This document shows positions 9,048 to 18,080 of a stretch of DNA of 64,000 nucleotides, in pieces. The stretch covers positions 1 to 64,000 of the forward strand of contig NZ_JADOBI010000013.1 in NCBI RefSeq assembly GCF_015644585.1, given 5' to 3'. Origin of the DNA: Rahnella laticis (GTDB lineage Bacteria > Pseudomonadota > Gammaproteobacteria > Enterobacterales > Enterobacteriaceae). The notes under the pieces were generated by a model. It saw nothing but the letters and a program-made list of their open reading frames with translations, made no database searches and was not told the origin of the DNA. The translations under genes were made by a program, and so were the position numbers. Within the stretch, counting starts at the first letter, position 1. The number at the start of each line of letters is the position of its first letter.

Positions 9048-9938
9048 ATGTCTGGCCTTCCAACCATTGCTCTTATTGGACCCGGCGCGATTGGTACTAC
9101 AGTTGCTGCATTGCTTCATGAAGTTGACCGTACACCAATGCTTTGCGGACGTACCGCGCATCCACAATTAGTTTTGCATCACGATGAGGGGAAAATAATC
9201 GTGCCAGGCCCGGTGTTGAACAATCCTTCAATTGTCAGGCATCCGATGGACCTGGTCTTTGTTGCGGTAAAAACTACCCAGGTGGCTGATAGCGCTGGTT
9301 GGCTGGCCGCGTTGTGTGATGAAAACACTGTAATATGTGCCCTGCAAAACGGCGTGGAGCAGAAAACTCTTCTGGAGCCCTTCGTTAACGGGGCAACAGT
9401 GCTCCCATCTGTTGTGTGGTTTCCAGCACAGCGTGAATCCGATACTTCTGTCCGACTTCGCGCAAAACCCCGACTAACCCTACCGGATGTGCCACTTGCA
9501 CAACTTGTCACTGACGCGCTCAGCGGCACGCGTTGCACGGTTGAGTTGTCATCTGATTTTGTGTCGCTTGCATGGCGTAAGCTACTGCAGAATGCGGTTG
9601 CGGGCCTGATGGTGCTTACAAATCGCCATGCAGGGATATTCTCACGAGAAGATATTACACAATTGGCCCTAGCTTATTTACACGAATGCCTAATCGTTGC
9701 ACGTGCACAAGGGGCTGTGCTTCAAGATAGTGTCCTGCAGGAGATTGTTAACGGTTTTCAGCGTGCGCCCGCAGATCTAGGCACCTCTATACTTGCCGAC
9801 CGGAAGGCTAACCGGCCGCTTGAATGGGATATACGTAACGGTGTCATTCAGCGTTATGGCCACTCAAAGGGTATCCCAACTCCCATTAGTGACATCCTGG
9901 TACCATTATTGGCGGCGGGGAGCGAGGGACCGGGCTGA
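9048..9938 (+). CDS. Ketopantoate reductase (PanE/ApbA) family oxidoreductase
   Basis: 296 residues from ATG 9048, preceded by CAGGAGA. An N-terminal Rossmann fold has I-G-P-G-A-I-G-T near residue 8, followed by V-A-V-K-T-T-Q with the family lysine. The C-terminal helical domain carries W-R-K-L-L-Q-N-A, the catalytic-lysine segment of ketopantoate reductases. It probably reduces an alpha-keto acid with NAD(P)H. As an accessory copy next to an exporter and a LysR regulator, its substrate may differ from ketopantoate. An in-frame extension upstream overlaps eamA and has no credible start. Confidence 0.82.
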   Translation: MSGLPTIALIGPGAIGTTVAALLHEVDRTPMLCGRTAHPQLVLHHDEGKIIVPGPVLNNPSIVRHPMDLVFVAVKTTQVADSAGWLAALCDENTVICALQNGVEQKTLLEPFVNGATVLPSVVWFPAQRESDTSVRLRAKPRLTLPDVPLAQLVTDALSGTRCTVELSSDFVSLAWRKLLQNAVAGLMVLTNRHAGIFSREDITQLALAYLHECLIVARAQGAVLQDSVLQEIVNGFQRAPADLGTSILADRKANRPLEWDIRNGVIQRYGHSKGIPTPISDILVPLLAAGSEGPG

Positions 9939-10701
9939 CTCCAATTACCTCCAGGGAGTTAGACAAAAAACGGCATTAATATGACCTAAATACTCAGGCT
10001 ATTACGGGTTTGAATAATGTCATCACTTGTGGCTCTCGCATTGCAGAGCGATCCAAAGGCAAAAAGTATAAGAAGCGGCTAGATAGAAAGTCCGTAAGCG
10101 TATCATTCAGACCGTCGTTCATCTCGGGGTCACATTCGCAACCATGAATACTTTCGCGAACGTGGTCAATATCGCGCACAGAAACACGCCCTATATCTCG
10201 ATGAGCATGCGTTTTAGTGACGCTATCACTTCCCGAGAAATCGCGGCAAAGCTGAAAATCAGCTCATCAGCTACGTATATGATCTTCACGCGCTTCCTAC
10301 GCACCAGTATATCATGGCCCCTATCTGAAGATTACACACCGTAAAAACTCGTAGTTGACTCTACACTTTTAACCTTGAGATGAATCTGCCTGTTAAAAAG
10401 CCCCGGCCGACTGGACAATAGAGTTCAAAATTCACATGGATGAACTCAGCTGAGCCTGCAGCCCGGCTATTGTGTCGCTGCTCTTGCATGGGAAAATAGC
10501 ATTAATGTCAACCTGATTTTCAACTGACGCAACCACTCAGCACCGGCGTACTCGCCCCGGATCCTAGCCTCGGGGTTATCGCGGTAAACTTGGGATCTCT
10601 TACTTGTGCCATGAAGGCTAACAGAACGAAAACGTACACCAAGAAGGTAACATTGGGGTGTCTTAATCATCGGGGGGAGGACACTTAACATGGTAATTGT
10701 C

Positions 10702-10729
10702 TGTCCACTATTGGTACAAAAGGGGACAA
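10702..10729. repeat. Degenerate copy of the GTCCGCT hairpin repeat
   Basis: GTCCACT, loop ATTGGTACAA, then AAGGGGAC: a decayed left hairpin of the family described under 16283-16352. Confidence 0.4.
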
Positions 10730-10802
10730 GCGAGTAAGATCAGCTAGGAACTGACTAGCGAATTAAACGGAAAGGCATAGGAAGTCTCGTTACTTTTTGT
10801 TC

Positions 10803-10835
10803 AGGCCAGCAACCTGATTCCGCTGGCCTTCTTTT
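10803..10835 (+). terminator. Terminator-like hairpin downstream of the MFS gene
   Basis: AGGCCAGC pairs with GCTGGCCT and is followed by TCTTTTG on the plus strand. The T-rich side faces plus-strand transcription, whereas the adjacent MFS gene (minus strand) has no U-tract. It may weakly end both. Confidence 0.45.
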
Positions 10836-10859
10836 GAAACTTTGTTACAGAGGAAGTGG

Positions 10860-12062
10860 TCAGGTCAGCGCGACCCTCACCTTTAGTCCGATAATAAGCG
10901 TGGCAAAAAACATTATGCAACCAGCGGTGATGAAAACACCTGTAACGCCGCTGATACCAAAGATTAATCCCCCCCACGCAGCACCCGCAGCAATTGAAGA
11001 TTGAACTGCTGCGACTACCATACCGCCAGCGGTTTCAGCCTGATCGGGTACGGAACGCGCTACCCAGTTTGACCACGCAACGGGTACGCCACCAAATGCC
11101 ATCCCCCACAGGGCGACGAGCATCATCAATCCTATTTCCTCTAGTGGCAGCAAAATCATGCTTAATGCCGCTAAACCGACAAGCGCTGGCATGAGTATCA
11201 GGGTAAGACGCAGGCTTCTCTCCATCAGCCACCCAGCCAGCAGCGTACCGATAAAATTAGCGATGCCAAATCCAAGTAGTATCAGAGACAAACGATCCAC
11301 ATCAAGTTTGACAATATTTTCAAGAGCCGGACGAATATAGGTAAACAGTGCATACTGACCAGTATGGGCAATTACACACCCCGTCATTCCCATCGCAATA
11401 CCTGGGCGGCGGAGTAACTCCATGACAGATGCTGTTACCATCATTCTACGCGGAGCCATTCCTGGAAGGGTAAATAGCTGAAAGAGTAGAGTCAGCACGC
11501 CTACCCCGGTTGCAGCGATAAAAGCACTACGCCAGCCATAAAGCCCACCTAAATAGCTCCCCAGTGGGATCGAAACTACGGTACCGACAGCAATACCGCT
11601 AAAGATAATGGAGAGCGCGCGCGGAACGCTTTTAGCAGGGACCAGACGCATAGCTACGGCAGCAGCCATACTCCAGAAACCTCCCAGTGCGATGCCCAGC
11701 AAAATGCGCATGACTAACAGTACGGCCAGACTGGATGAAAGCGCGACAAGTAGATTGGAGGCAATCATCAGCATGGTAAAACCAAGCAAAACATTTCGGC
11801 GATCATAATTACGCGTCAGGCGGGGAACCATCAGACCAGCAAACAAGGCCACCACAGCCGTTACCGTTACAGCCTGACCAGCAAGAGCTTCTGTCACACG
11901 GAGATCGGCCGCCATGGGTGTCAACAGGCTGGCAGGAAGATATTCCGCAGTCAGTAAGCCAAACACGCCCATAGTCAGTGAAATAATGGCCATCCATGCG
12001 GATTCTTTGGGTTCCGAACTATTCAAACTAGCGGATACAACTTCAGTTGCTTCATTTCTCAT
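10860..12062 (-). CDS. MFS transporter (arabinose-efflux/YdhP-like)
   Basis: 400 residues with about twelve membrane segments, beginning M-G-V-F-G-L-L-T-A-E-Y-L-P-A-S near residue 30, a motif of the small-molecule efflux group that includes AraJ, YdhP and Bcr-like carriers. It lies in the inner membrane and probably acts as a proton-coupled exporter. It is divergent from an AraC-type regulator 62 bp away; such pairs usually put the exporter under the regulator's control. The substrate is unknown. Confidence 0.85.
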   Translation of the reverse strand: MRNEATEVVSASLNSSEPKESAWMAIISLTMGVFGLLTAEYLPASLLTPMAADLRVTEALAGQAVTVTAVVALFAGLMVPRLTRNYDRRNVLLGFTMLMIASNLLVALSSSLAVLLVMRILLGIALGGFWSMAAAVAMRLVPAKSVPRALSIIFSGIAVGTVVSIPLGSYLGGLYGWRSAFIAATGVGVLTLLFQLFTLPGMAPRRMMVTASVMELLRRPGIAMGMTGCVIAHTGQYALFTYIRPALENIVKLDVDRLSLILLGFGIANFIGTLLAGWLMERSLRLTLILMPALVGLAALSMILLPLEEIGLMMLVALWGMAFGGVPVAWSNWVARSVPDQAETAGGMVVAAVQSSIAAGAAWGGLIFGISGVTGVFITAGCIMFFATLIIGLKVRVALT

Positions 12063-12124
12063 AACACACTCTTCTTGGACAAAAATTACAACTCCAAGTC
12101 TAGAGTCGAGTCGGTGGACGATCT

Positions 12125-13129
12125 ATGATGCCCTATCCTGATTTTTTACCAGAAACTCCGAATATGCATCTGAATAAACATTTTGCCCTGTCATCCGAGC
12201 TCATCAGTGAATTGCTGCTGGAAATGCGCCTGCGTGGCGTGCAGTATCGCCGTTTACAGACTGGCTCTGAATTTGGCATCGGTTTTAGCAACAGGCCGGG
12301 GCATGCCTATTTTCATTACATCGCTGTGGGAACTGCTCTGCTTCGCACACGCGATGGTATGTTGCACGAACTGAAAGCCGGAAGCATGGTATTCATGCCG
12401 CAGGGTGAGGATCATGAGCTTGTATCGGATGTCAGCAGTTCATTTCAACATATCGACACGTTAGGCTCTGCTCCTTTAGGCGAAGCCGTCAGCGGAATCA
12501 ATACGTGCCCGAGTTCGAATCCGACACCCAGCACGGTTCTGTTTTATGGTTGTATGGAGTTCGATCTCGGTGGAATGCAAGGTCTTGGTAAACTGATGCC
12601 GCAAGCCATAGTGGTTGAGGCAAATGAACAGATTTATCCGGGGTTGGTCCCCATTCTGGGCGCGATGAAATTTGAAATCTGTTCCGGGCGAGCAGGCTTC
12701 GCGGGCATTCTGGCACGCCTCGCAGAAGTGGCGGCCGCTATGATTGTGCGTGGATGGATTGAAAACGGCAGCGAAAACGCCGCTGGCCTGATCGCTGCGT
12801 TACGTGATCCACGACTTGCCCGTGCAATCCTGGCCATTCATCGCGATACATGTCGGGAGTGGTCTGTTGCTGAACTTGCTGCCCAGTCACATGTGTCACG
12901 TTCTGTTTTTGCAGAACGCTTTAAATCAATCATCGGCATACCACCCCTGCGCTATGCAAGGGAGGTGCGAATGCGTATCGCAGGTCACTGGATAATTCAT
13001 GATAAGATCTCAATTGACACCGTTGCTCTACGCCTCGGCTATGCCTCACAGGCTGCGTTTAGCAGAGCTTTTAAGCGCATCAATGGATATCCGCCAGGCG
13101 CTATGCGTCAGCGAAAGGCAATACACTAA
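12125..13129 (+). CDS. AraC family regulator with cupin-type ligand domain
   Basis: 334 residues from ATG 12125 (a second ATG follows directly; ATG 12164 is also possible). Residues about 20-210 resemble the Cupin_6/AraC-binding domain: short beta strands with F-M-P-Q-G-E-D-H-E-L. The last 100 residues form two helix-turn-helix units: W-S-V-A-E-L-A-A-Q-S-H-V-S-R-S and I-D-T-V-A-L-R-L-G-Y-A-S-Q-A-A-F-S-R-A-F-K. It is divergent from the MFS gene and probably its activator or repressor in response to an exported compound. Confidence 0.87.
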   Translation: MMPYPDFLPETPNMHLNKHFALSSELISELLLEMRLRGVQYRRLQTGSEFGIGFSNRPGHAYFHYIAVGTALLRTRDGMLHELKAGSMVFMPQGEDHELVSDVSSSFQHIDTLGSAPLGEAVSGINTCPSSNPTPSTVLFYGCMEFDLGGMQGLGKLMPQAIVVEANEQIYPGLVPILGAMKFEICSGRAGFAGILARLAEVAAAMIVRGWIENGSENAAGLIAALRDPRLARAILAIHRDTCREWSVAELAAQSHVSRSVFAERFKSIIGIPPLRYAREVRMRIAGHWIIHDKISIDTVALRLGYASQAAFSRAFKRINGYPPGAMRQRKAIH

Positions 13130-13229
13130 TTGAGTGAATGTGAATGCTGAATTAACTGTAGGAGACAGCTCTCAACATTAAATACTGAGCGCAAACGTCT
13201 TTCATCATTCAAAATATCCCAATTTACTC

Positions 13230-13297
13230 AATGTCCGCTTCCTGCACGAACCAAACATGCTGAAATGAGTCTTCCGGAAAGAGCGAAGAGCAGACCT
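13230..13297. repeat. Double-hairpin repeat copy (divergent)
   Basis: Left end ATGTCCGCTTCCTGCACG, right end GAGCGAAGAGCAGACCT. It lies between the AraC gene and the next GNAT gene. Confidence 0.6.
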
Positions 13298-13437
13298 CGC
13301 ATCTCAATACGATTTATTTTTACACTACCGAACAGATTTCTGAGTCAACGAAGAGCAAGCTACACTGACATATTGAAAATTCGCAAAATCTTAGTCGTTG
13401 GATTATGCTGCAGATAGTTTCTAAAGGGGGTCATTAT

Positions 13438-13932
13438 ATGAGCAATAGAGTAAGTTTACATTCTGCAGTCTATCATAGACAGATCGTTGAAAATCTATTT
13501 CGATATTACGTTTACGACCTCTCTGAGTTCAGTCGAGGCCCATGTAATAACGATGGAAGTTATAGTTTTAAGTCGTCATCACTTGATCCCCACTATAGCC
13601 GTAATGACCATTGGCCGTATTTAGTTTATTGCGGTGAGGAACTCGCTGGCTTCTGTCTGGTTAGACTCTATCCCTATGATTTACAACGTTATGATATTGA
13701 TCAATTTTTTATTATTCGTAAGTTCAGAGGAATGGGCGTTGCTAAAGAGGCATTTCGTCTTGCAGTATCTGATAGGCCTGGACTGTGGCAAACAAGGGTA
13801 ATGCTGAAAAATACATCGGCATTGCAGTTCTGGCGTTCGGCGGTTAATTCAGTCAGCGATGGTAATTTTCAGGAGAGGATTCTGGCTGATTATGATTTAG
13901 ACATGCATTTCTTTTTATATGAAATAATATAA
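13438..13932 (+). CDS. GNAT family acetyltransferase
   Basis: 164 residues from ATG 13438, which has a strong AAAGGGGG ribosome site; the longer frame from 13405 does not. The fold is GNAT-like: a central beta strand (D-Q-F-F-I-I) then R-K-F-R-G-M-G-V-A, the acetyl-CoA pyrophosphate loop, and a late N-T-S-A-L-Q-F-W helix. The substrate is not deducible. It stands alone, with repeats on its left side and AT-rich empty sequence on its right. Confidence 0.75.
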   Translation: MSNRVSLHSAVYHRQIVENLFRYYVYDLSEFSRGPCNNDGSYSFKSSSLDPHYSRNDHWPYLVYCGEELAGFCLVRLYPYDLQRYDIDQFFIIRKFRGMGVAKEAFRLAVSDRPGLWQTRVMLKNTSALQFWRSAVNSVSDGNFQERILADYDLDMHFFLYEII

Positions 13933-14506
13933 GTGTTTTTGCAGTTAAATAAGTATAAATAAAGGAATAATCGTCACGTTTTTAAAAGAGAATTTCGCCG
14001 TTGATGAATATCATTTGATCAAAATCACTCTTAGTCAATATTTCTCTCAATCTGACCTGCTTCTATTGATGAACGCACCGCGAATTTAATATGGTCCATT
14101 TTTCGCACAAAGCAGACAGCAGACAGCTGAGTGAATCCCGTCAGAAATGGGTGAGGAACGGAAATCAGGAATGCATACTCTCATCGATGAGTCTTGAATC
14201 CTGGGGAGCATGTCAAAACGATTGGTTGCATGTTTGTCTACGCCGACCCGACAACATGAGTGATTAAATGAATACTGAAAGTTGTTAATTGCATGGTAAT
14301 TATTCTACCTATGCTTTCATTTTTTTTCACGTTTTTTTAACATCATCAGTTCTTCAGGATCTTGTTAGCCGGTTAGTGCCGTTTATTTCTCAGAATATTC
14401 AATGCGATAACCTTATACGCATCTATAAATGGCGATTGGTTTAATTAATGTTTCATTCCAGTTTGTAAAATAGAGACTAGCCAAATATATAAGGATTATT
14501 CTTCAC
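13933..14506. other. AT-rich intergenic region, no gene seen
   Basis: About 570 bp with no supported frame. The right end contains the promoter region of the lipoprotein gene, with AAGGAT before its ATG. A short CAGACAG tandem (near 14112) is the only local pattern. Confidence 0.4.
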
Positions 14507-14827
14507 ATGAAAACATCAATAATTACCACCACTATTTTAATTGGTTCTTTGTTAAGCGGTTGCGCTGTGCAAAATGATAAAACACAGTTTCAAGGCTTGG
14601 GCTTGACATATCAATCCGATGTCAAGAAGCTAGAAAATGGTGACTATCTAACTGAAGTAGATGCAGCGCCTGCTGCAGGCCGCATACAAGGTGCTATTGG
14701 GACTGCAACTAAAAAGGCTTCTGATTTTTGTAGGGTACAAAACAAATCTATGAAAGAAGTTAAAACTGAAATTGATACACACTTACTTGTTAATGGCGTT
14801 GCTCGCCTGACGTTCAAATGCATTTAA
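14507..14827 (+). CDS. Small putative lipoprotein
   Basis: 106 residues. An N-terminal hydrophobic stretch ends in the lipobox L-L-S-G-C with Cys19 as the predicted lipidated residue. The mature part is about 88 residues with two cysteines (F-C-R-V and F-K-C-I at the C-terminus) that could form a disulfide. Probably attached to a periplasmic membrane leaflet. The family is not recognised. The gene has AAGGAT as ribosome site and stands alone. A hairpin (14848-14872) without a U-tract follows. Confidence 0.65.
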   Translation: MKTSIITTTILIGSLLSGCAVQNDKTQFQGLGLTYQSDVKKLENGDYLTEVDAAPAAGRIQGAIGTATKKASDFCRVQNKSMKEVKTEIDTHLLVNGVARLTFKCI

Positions 14828-15296
14828 ATATTCCTATTTATAAAACTGAGAGCCGTTATTAAACAGGCTCTCTATGGGCATATTATTATTGTGACTAAGT
14901 GGTAATGTAATTATTCGCTACAAACGGGCTATTCGCTTTTAGAGATTTTCTGATATTTTATCCCTTCCCAATATCGGTGACAGGATAAATCAGAGATCCG
15001 GGCCTGTTGATTCCTTCCCTGTTTATAACTAATTAGTGTTCCGATAGATCGTATCGTTCAGCCTTATCTGAAGTTAGCTGTTTACTATTTACAAAAACGA
15101 TGAGTAGGAATTTTAATACATGCCTGAGCCGTTAGCACAATGTCTGCGGTATCTCATCGGCGCCAAGAGCGAAGAGCGGACATTAAAATTCTCCGCAGAT
15201 TAATAATTCTTAGTCACCCCAGCTTACCAAAACAACGACAAGGCTAGTTCCAGACGATAAGTGTAGGTGTTGTGACTCTTGAACAGCTCAATGTTG
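14828..15296. other. Intergenic region with one repeat copy
   Basis: About 470 bp with no gene seen. It holds a hairpin GAGAGCC/GGCTCTC at 14848 and a repeat copy at 15119-15184. Confidence 0.4.
15119..15184. repeat. Repeat copy with distinct left arm
   Basis: Right end AAGAGCGAAGAGCGGACATT. The left arm (CATGCCTGAGCCGTTA, then GGTATCTCATCGGC) recurs at 31438-31496, so the two copies form a subfamily. Confidence 0.6.
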
Positions 15297-15788
15297 CTAT
15301 GACAATGACGCCATAACAGCTGTAATGCCATATAACCCGATACCATACGAAAGGTGCGTAATCAGGCTTAAAAGACGCGCCACCCATGGGCGAGGTGTAC
15401 GTGAGGCAGCGATACCAAAGCCAAACGCGGGTTGCAAAATTAAGAACGGAGCAATCAAAGTTAACAAACCTGTTAACATGCCCATGAAGAGCGAGGGGTC
15501 AATGAGCCAGCCTCTTCCGTAAAGCAAAAGTGGTATAACCGCAAAAAGTATTCCGATTAGATAATGGAATACCCAGCCAGTAAGATTCTCCCCTGGTATC
15601 CGTGATGCTGAAAGAATGGTGTGATGCCTGAATTTTCCTTGTGGAAGCAATAAAATCCAGCGACCTACCAGCGCATAATCTAATGGTGGAATTTTTAAAA
15701 TAAGCTTTTGACATAACGACCACCAATCCATGACCAGTGTTGCTCCAATGCCCGCTATGACGGTTTTGAAAAAAATGATGATATCCAA
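15297..15788 (-). CDS. DUF2938 family inner-membrane protein
   Basis: 163 residues if translation starts at TTG 15788, which is preceded by AAGGAG at 6 nt; the longer ATG at 15830 has no ribosome site and lies in the operator. The protein has four hydrophobic segments and the family pattern G-A-T-L-V-M-D-W-W near residue 15 and Y-A-L-V-G-R-W near residue 37, followed by G-x-F-R-H. Function unknown. It is transcribed divergently from a MerR-type regulator, with the promoter shared. Confidence 0.8.
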   Translation of the reverse strand: MDIIIFFKTVIAGIGATLVMDWWSLCQKLILKIPPLDYALVGRWILLLPQGKFRHHTILSASRIPGENLTGWVFHYLIGILFAVIPLLLYGRGWLIDPSLFMGMLTGLLTLIAPFLILQPAFGFGIAASRTPRPWVARLLSLITHLSYGIGLYGITAVMASLS

Positions 15789-15805
15789 AGCGTACTCCTT
15801 CTTAT

Positions 15806-15852
15806 TAATGACATAATAATCATTGTGCAACTTAAAGTGAGGTTTAAGTCAA
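15806..15852 (-). promoter_or_regulatory. MerR-type promoter and operator of the DUF2938 gene
   Basis: On the minus strand TTGACT (-35) and CACAAT (-10) are separated by 19 bp, the long spacer typical of MerR-controlled promoters. Between them lies the palindrome ACTTAAA-N6-TTTAAGT (15830-15849). The palindrome ends 5 bp before the merR start codon, so the regulator probably represses itself as well. Confidence 0.65.
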
Positions 15853-15854
15853 CA

Positions 15855-16253
15855 ATGAAAGAACTGGATATCAGGGAAATCGCAGACCGTACCGGAGTTA
15901 CCCCGTCTGCATTGCGATATTACGAAAAGAAAGGTCTAATCAAACCTGTTGGCCGTAATGGCCTCAGAAGGCAGTACAATGAAAACGTTATCAATAAACT
16001 ACAATTGATCGCGCTTGGGCAGGCAGCAGGGTTTTCTCTTAATGAAATAGCGACGATGTTTAGTCCAGAGAACAAACTCGCATTAAACCGCGTACAGCTT
16101 CTTCAACGAGCAAAGGACATCGACGGCACTATCCGCAAACTCCAGTTGTTAAGCCGGGGACTGAAACATGTAGCATGTTGTACGAAGACTGAGCATTCCG
16201 AATGTGAGGAATTCAAAAGAATTGTCTCAAGAGGGCTGCGACTCGTCAGGTAA
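15855..16253 (+). CDS. MerR family transcriptional regulator
   Basis: 132 residues from ATG 15855. The N-terminal winged helix has I-A-D-R-T-G-V-T-P-S-A-L-R-Y-Y-E-K-K-G-L-I, the MerR hallmark. A dimerisation helix and a C-terminal segment with Cys-Cys (H-V-A-C-C) and a third Cys (S-E-C-E-E-F) follow; these could sense metal or redox. It is divergent from the DUF2938 gene, and the palindrome sits where a MerR operator is expected. Signal unknown. Confidence 0.87.
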   Translation: MKELDIREIADRTGVTPSALRYYEKKGLIKPVGRNGLRRQYNENVINKLQLIALGQAAGFSLNEIATMFSPENKLALNRVQLLQRAKDIDGTIRKLQLLSRGLKHVACCTKTEHSECEEFKRIVSRGLRLVR

Positions 16254-16282
16254 ATTATTCTAAGGTCCCGTGTTATGAGCTA

Positions 16283-16352
16283 TATCCGCTTCTGGCACAA
16301 ATCGGACCTGTGCAAAGTTCGTTAGGTCCGCTGTGAGCTAGGAGCGGACGTT
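16283..16352. repeat. Double-hairpin repeat, complete copy
   Basis: Left hairpin TCCGCT, loop TCTGGCACAA, ATCGGAC; 18-nt spacer; right hairpin GTCCGCT, loop GTGAGCTAGG, AGCGGAC. The whole unit is bounded by inverted ends. The flank after it (CCCTGCTAACATTGGCTCTGAG) also recurs after the copy at 62601. Confidence 0.8.
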
Positions 16353-16581
16353 ACACATCCCTGCTAACATTGGCTCTGAGTAGTCAGAATTGAACTTAGC
16401 GATTCATTGTGAATTCCTGAACGCCTTTGCAGCCAGTCTGATTCGCCGCAACTTTTTGAATTACTGATCCTAATTAATCTGTCCATTGTTGCCATAGTGG
16501 TGAAAAACATGAAATTTTAAACCGGATTCTTGGTTATGAATCACGATTTTGTTCCACACACAATAATCGTATGAGGTTTTT

Positions 16582-17319
16582 ATGCTGATAGTGCAGGTTT
16601 CAGACATTCACGCCTCACCCGAAAATGACCATCTGTTTCGGTTCGATCAGGTACTAAATTGGCTTACGTATCTGCAGCCGGACGTACTGGTAATTACAGG
16701 TGATCTAACAGATGGGCATTGGCAGGAAGGTTATATAAAGATAGCTGACCGTCTGAATCAGCAAAATTTCCCTTCGTTGGTCCTGCCGGGTAACTCAGAC
16801 GACCGCTGTCTGGTGCGTTCTGTTTGGGATGAGAACAAATGGGCGCACGATGCCCAAGGAGAGGCCCTGCACTTCATTCATAACATTGGTGGCATTCGCC
16901 TGATTGGTCTGGATTCGACGATTGATTATAAGGATTACGGCAGTGTGACAGACCATCTGGAATGGTTGGATAATCAACTTAGCGACGCATGCAGCCCTCC
17001 GTCATTGCTGTTTATGCACCATCACGTATTTGCATCTGGCATACCAACGCTAGATGAAACGATGTGCAGAGGTCTGCCTGAGATGGAAGATTTGATTAGA
17101 CGCGCCCCGTCCAGACTACTCGCCATTTCTTCAGGCCATGTCCACAGACCAATAGCGGGTACGTTTGCGGGCATACCTGCCTACATTTGTGGCTCCGTTT
17201 GCCCGGCTAATCCTGTCTGGTTTGGAACAGTAAACGCTCCTCCTGCGAATGACCCGCCAGCATTGATGGTTCACCGCTACGTCAGTAAATCCATTACCAA
17301 TCATCACGTTTGCGTTTAA
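16582..17319 (+). CDS. Calcineurin-like metallophosphoesterase
   Basis: 245 residues, cytoplasmic. Metal-binding motifs of the CpdA/Icc class are present: D-I-H near residue 8, G-D-L-T-D near 40, G-N-S-D-D near 72 (usually G-N-H-D, so one ligand position is changed), H-H-H near 144 and G-H-V-H near 187. It probably hydrolyses a phosphodiester such as a cyclic nucleotide. TATGAGG lies before the ATG. It is a single-gene unit with repeats on both sides. Confidence 0.85.
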   Translation: MLIVQVSDIHASPENDHLFRFDQVLNWLTYLQPDVLVITGDLTDGHWQEGYIKIADRLNQQNFPSLVLPGNSDDRCLVRSVWDENKWAHDAQGEALHFIHNIGGIRLIGLDSTIDYKDYGSVTDHLEWLDNQLSDACSPPSLLFMHHHVFASGIPTLDETMCRGLPEMEDLIRRAPSRLLAISSGHVHRPIAGTFAGIPAYICGSVCPANPVWFGTVNAPPANDPPALMVHRYVSKSITNHHVCV

Positions 17320-17354
17320 CTGGTATTCAGAAAAGCATAGACTTCATAGAAAAC

Positions 17355-17424
17355 GACCTGCTCCCCAGTGATCAACACATAATGTTGTGCGGGAGCAATG
17401 TCTGCTCCTGGCACAGGGCTGCTG
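17355..17424. repeat. Hairpin repeat copy, rearranged
   Basis: Contains AATGTCTGCTCCTGGCACAG followed by GGCTGCTG (left unit), with a related GACCTGCTCCC segment to its left. Confidence 0.5.
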
Positions 17425-17441
17425 TTGCAGCCCTGACAACC

Positions 17442-18050
17442 TTAGACTTCAATCGATTCAGAGATCTCTAACGCATCATCGACTTCAATGCCCAGATAAC
17501 GGACTGTGCTTTCAAGTTTCTTATGGCCCAACAGACGTTGGATCACCCGGAGATTTTTGGTTTTCTTGTATATCAGGTAAGGTTTTGTTCTTCTCATGGA
17601 ATGTGTGCTGTAAAGCGAAGCTTCGAGACCAAGCTTTTCTACCCACCCATGAAATATTCGGCTGTATTGCCGGGTTGATATGTGCCGGTTAGTTCCGATC
17701 CGAGACCGAAACAAGAAGTCTTTACTGTGCAAATTGCCAAGCTTTATCAATGCAGCAACAGCTTCTCTTGTCCCTTTGGTTATCTCAAATTGCACAGGGC
17801 TACCGGTTTTCTGTTGCAGCACCGTTGATCTGCTTGAAACCGAGCTACCATATGCAACATCAGATACTTTGAGGTTCACCAGATCACAGCCTCGTAGCTT
17901 ACTGTCTAAGGCCATATTGAACAGAGCTAAATCACGCGTTTTACCTTCCAGTTCAAGCCGGATTCGGATCCCCCAGATATGAGATATCTGAAGTGGTCTT
18001 TTTTGGCCTATGATACGGCCTTTGTTCCACGGTGACATGTTCATACTCAA
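17442..18050 (-). CDS. Tyrosine recombinase (phage integrase family), compact
   Basis: 202 residues, essentially only the catalytic domain. The residues expected for activity are visible: Arg in S-K-L-R-G-C-D-L, H-S-M-R-R (the H-x-x-R box), L-L-G-H in the second box and the nucleophile Tyr in V-R-Y-L-G-I near residue 186. The lack of an N-terminal arm- or core-binding domain makes it like the small resolvase/FimB-type enzymes. It is located within the repeat-rich mosaic with repeat copies at both ends (17355, 18081). Whether it acts on those repeats is unknown. Confidence 0.88.
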   Translation of the reverse strand: MSMNMSPWNKGRIIGQKRPLQISHIWGIRIRLELEGKTRDLALFNMALDSKLRGCDLVNLKVSDVAYGSSVSSRSTVLQQKTGSPVQFEITKGTREAVAALIKLGNLHSKDFLFRSRIGTNRHISTRQYSRIFHGWVEKLGLEASLYSTHSMRRTKPYLIYKKTKNLRVIQRLLGHKKLESTVRYLGIEVDDALEISESIEV

Positions 18051-18080
18051 ATCTTCTGCAATGTTGGAGATTTGAGTATG

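Larger units (their letters stand above)
9939..10859. other. Gene-poor stretch with decayed sequence
   Basis: About 920 bp. Open frames present (for example 10144-10344 plus, 10467-10691 minus) lack ribosome sites and recognisable domains, although the first contains a helix-turn-helix-like S-R-E-I-A-A-K-L-K-I-S. A degenerate hairpin repeat lies at 10702 and a terminator-like hairpin at 10803. It may be the remains of a mobile element. Confidence 0.4.

Noticed and set aside
10467-10691. Minus-strand frame in the gap before the MFS gene
   Set aside because: The sequence before the start is CCTCCCCCCG-like, the opposite of a ribosome site, and no domain is seen.
16283-16352. Repeats as integron attC sites
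   Set aside because: Two-hairpin layout is reminiscent, but there is no GTTRRRY core and no IntI gene, and many genes lie in either orientation relative to them.
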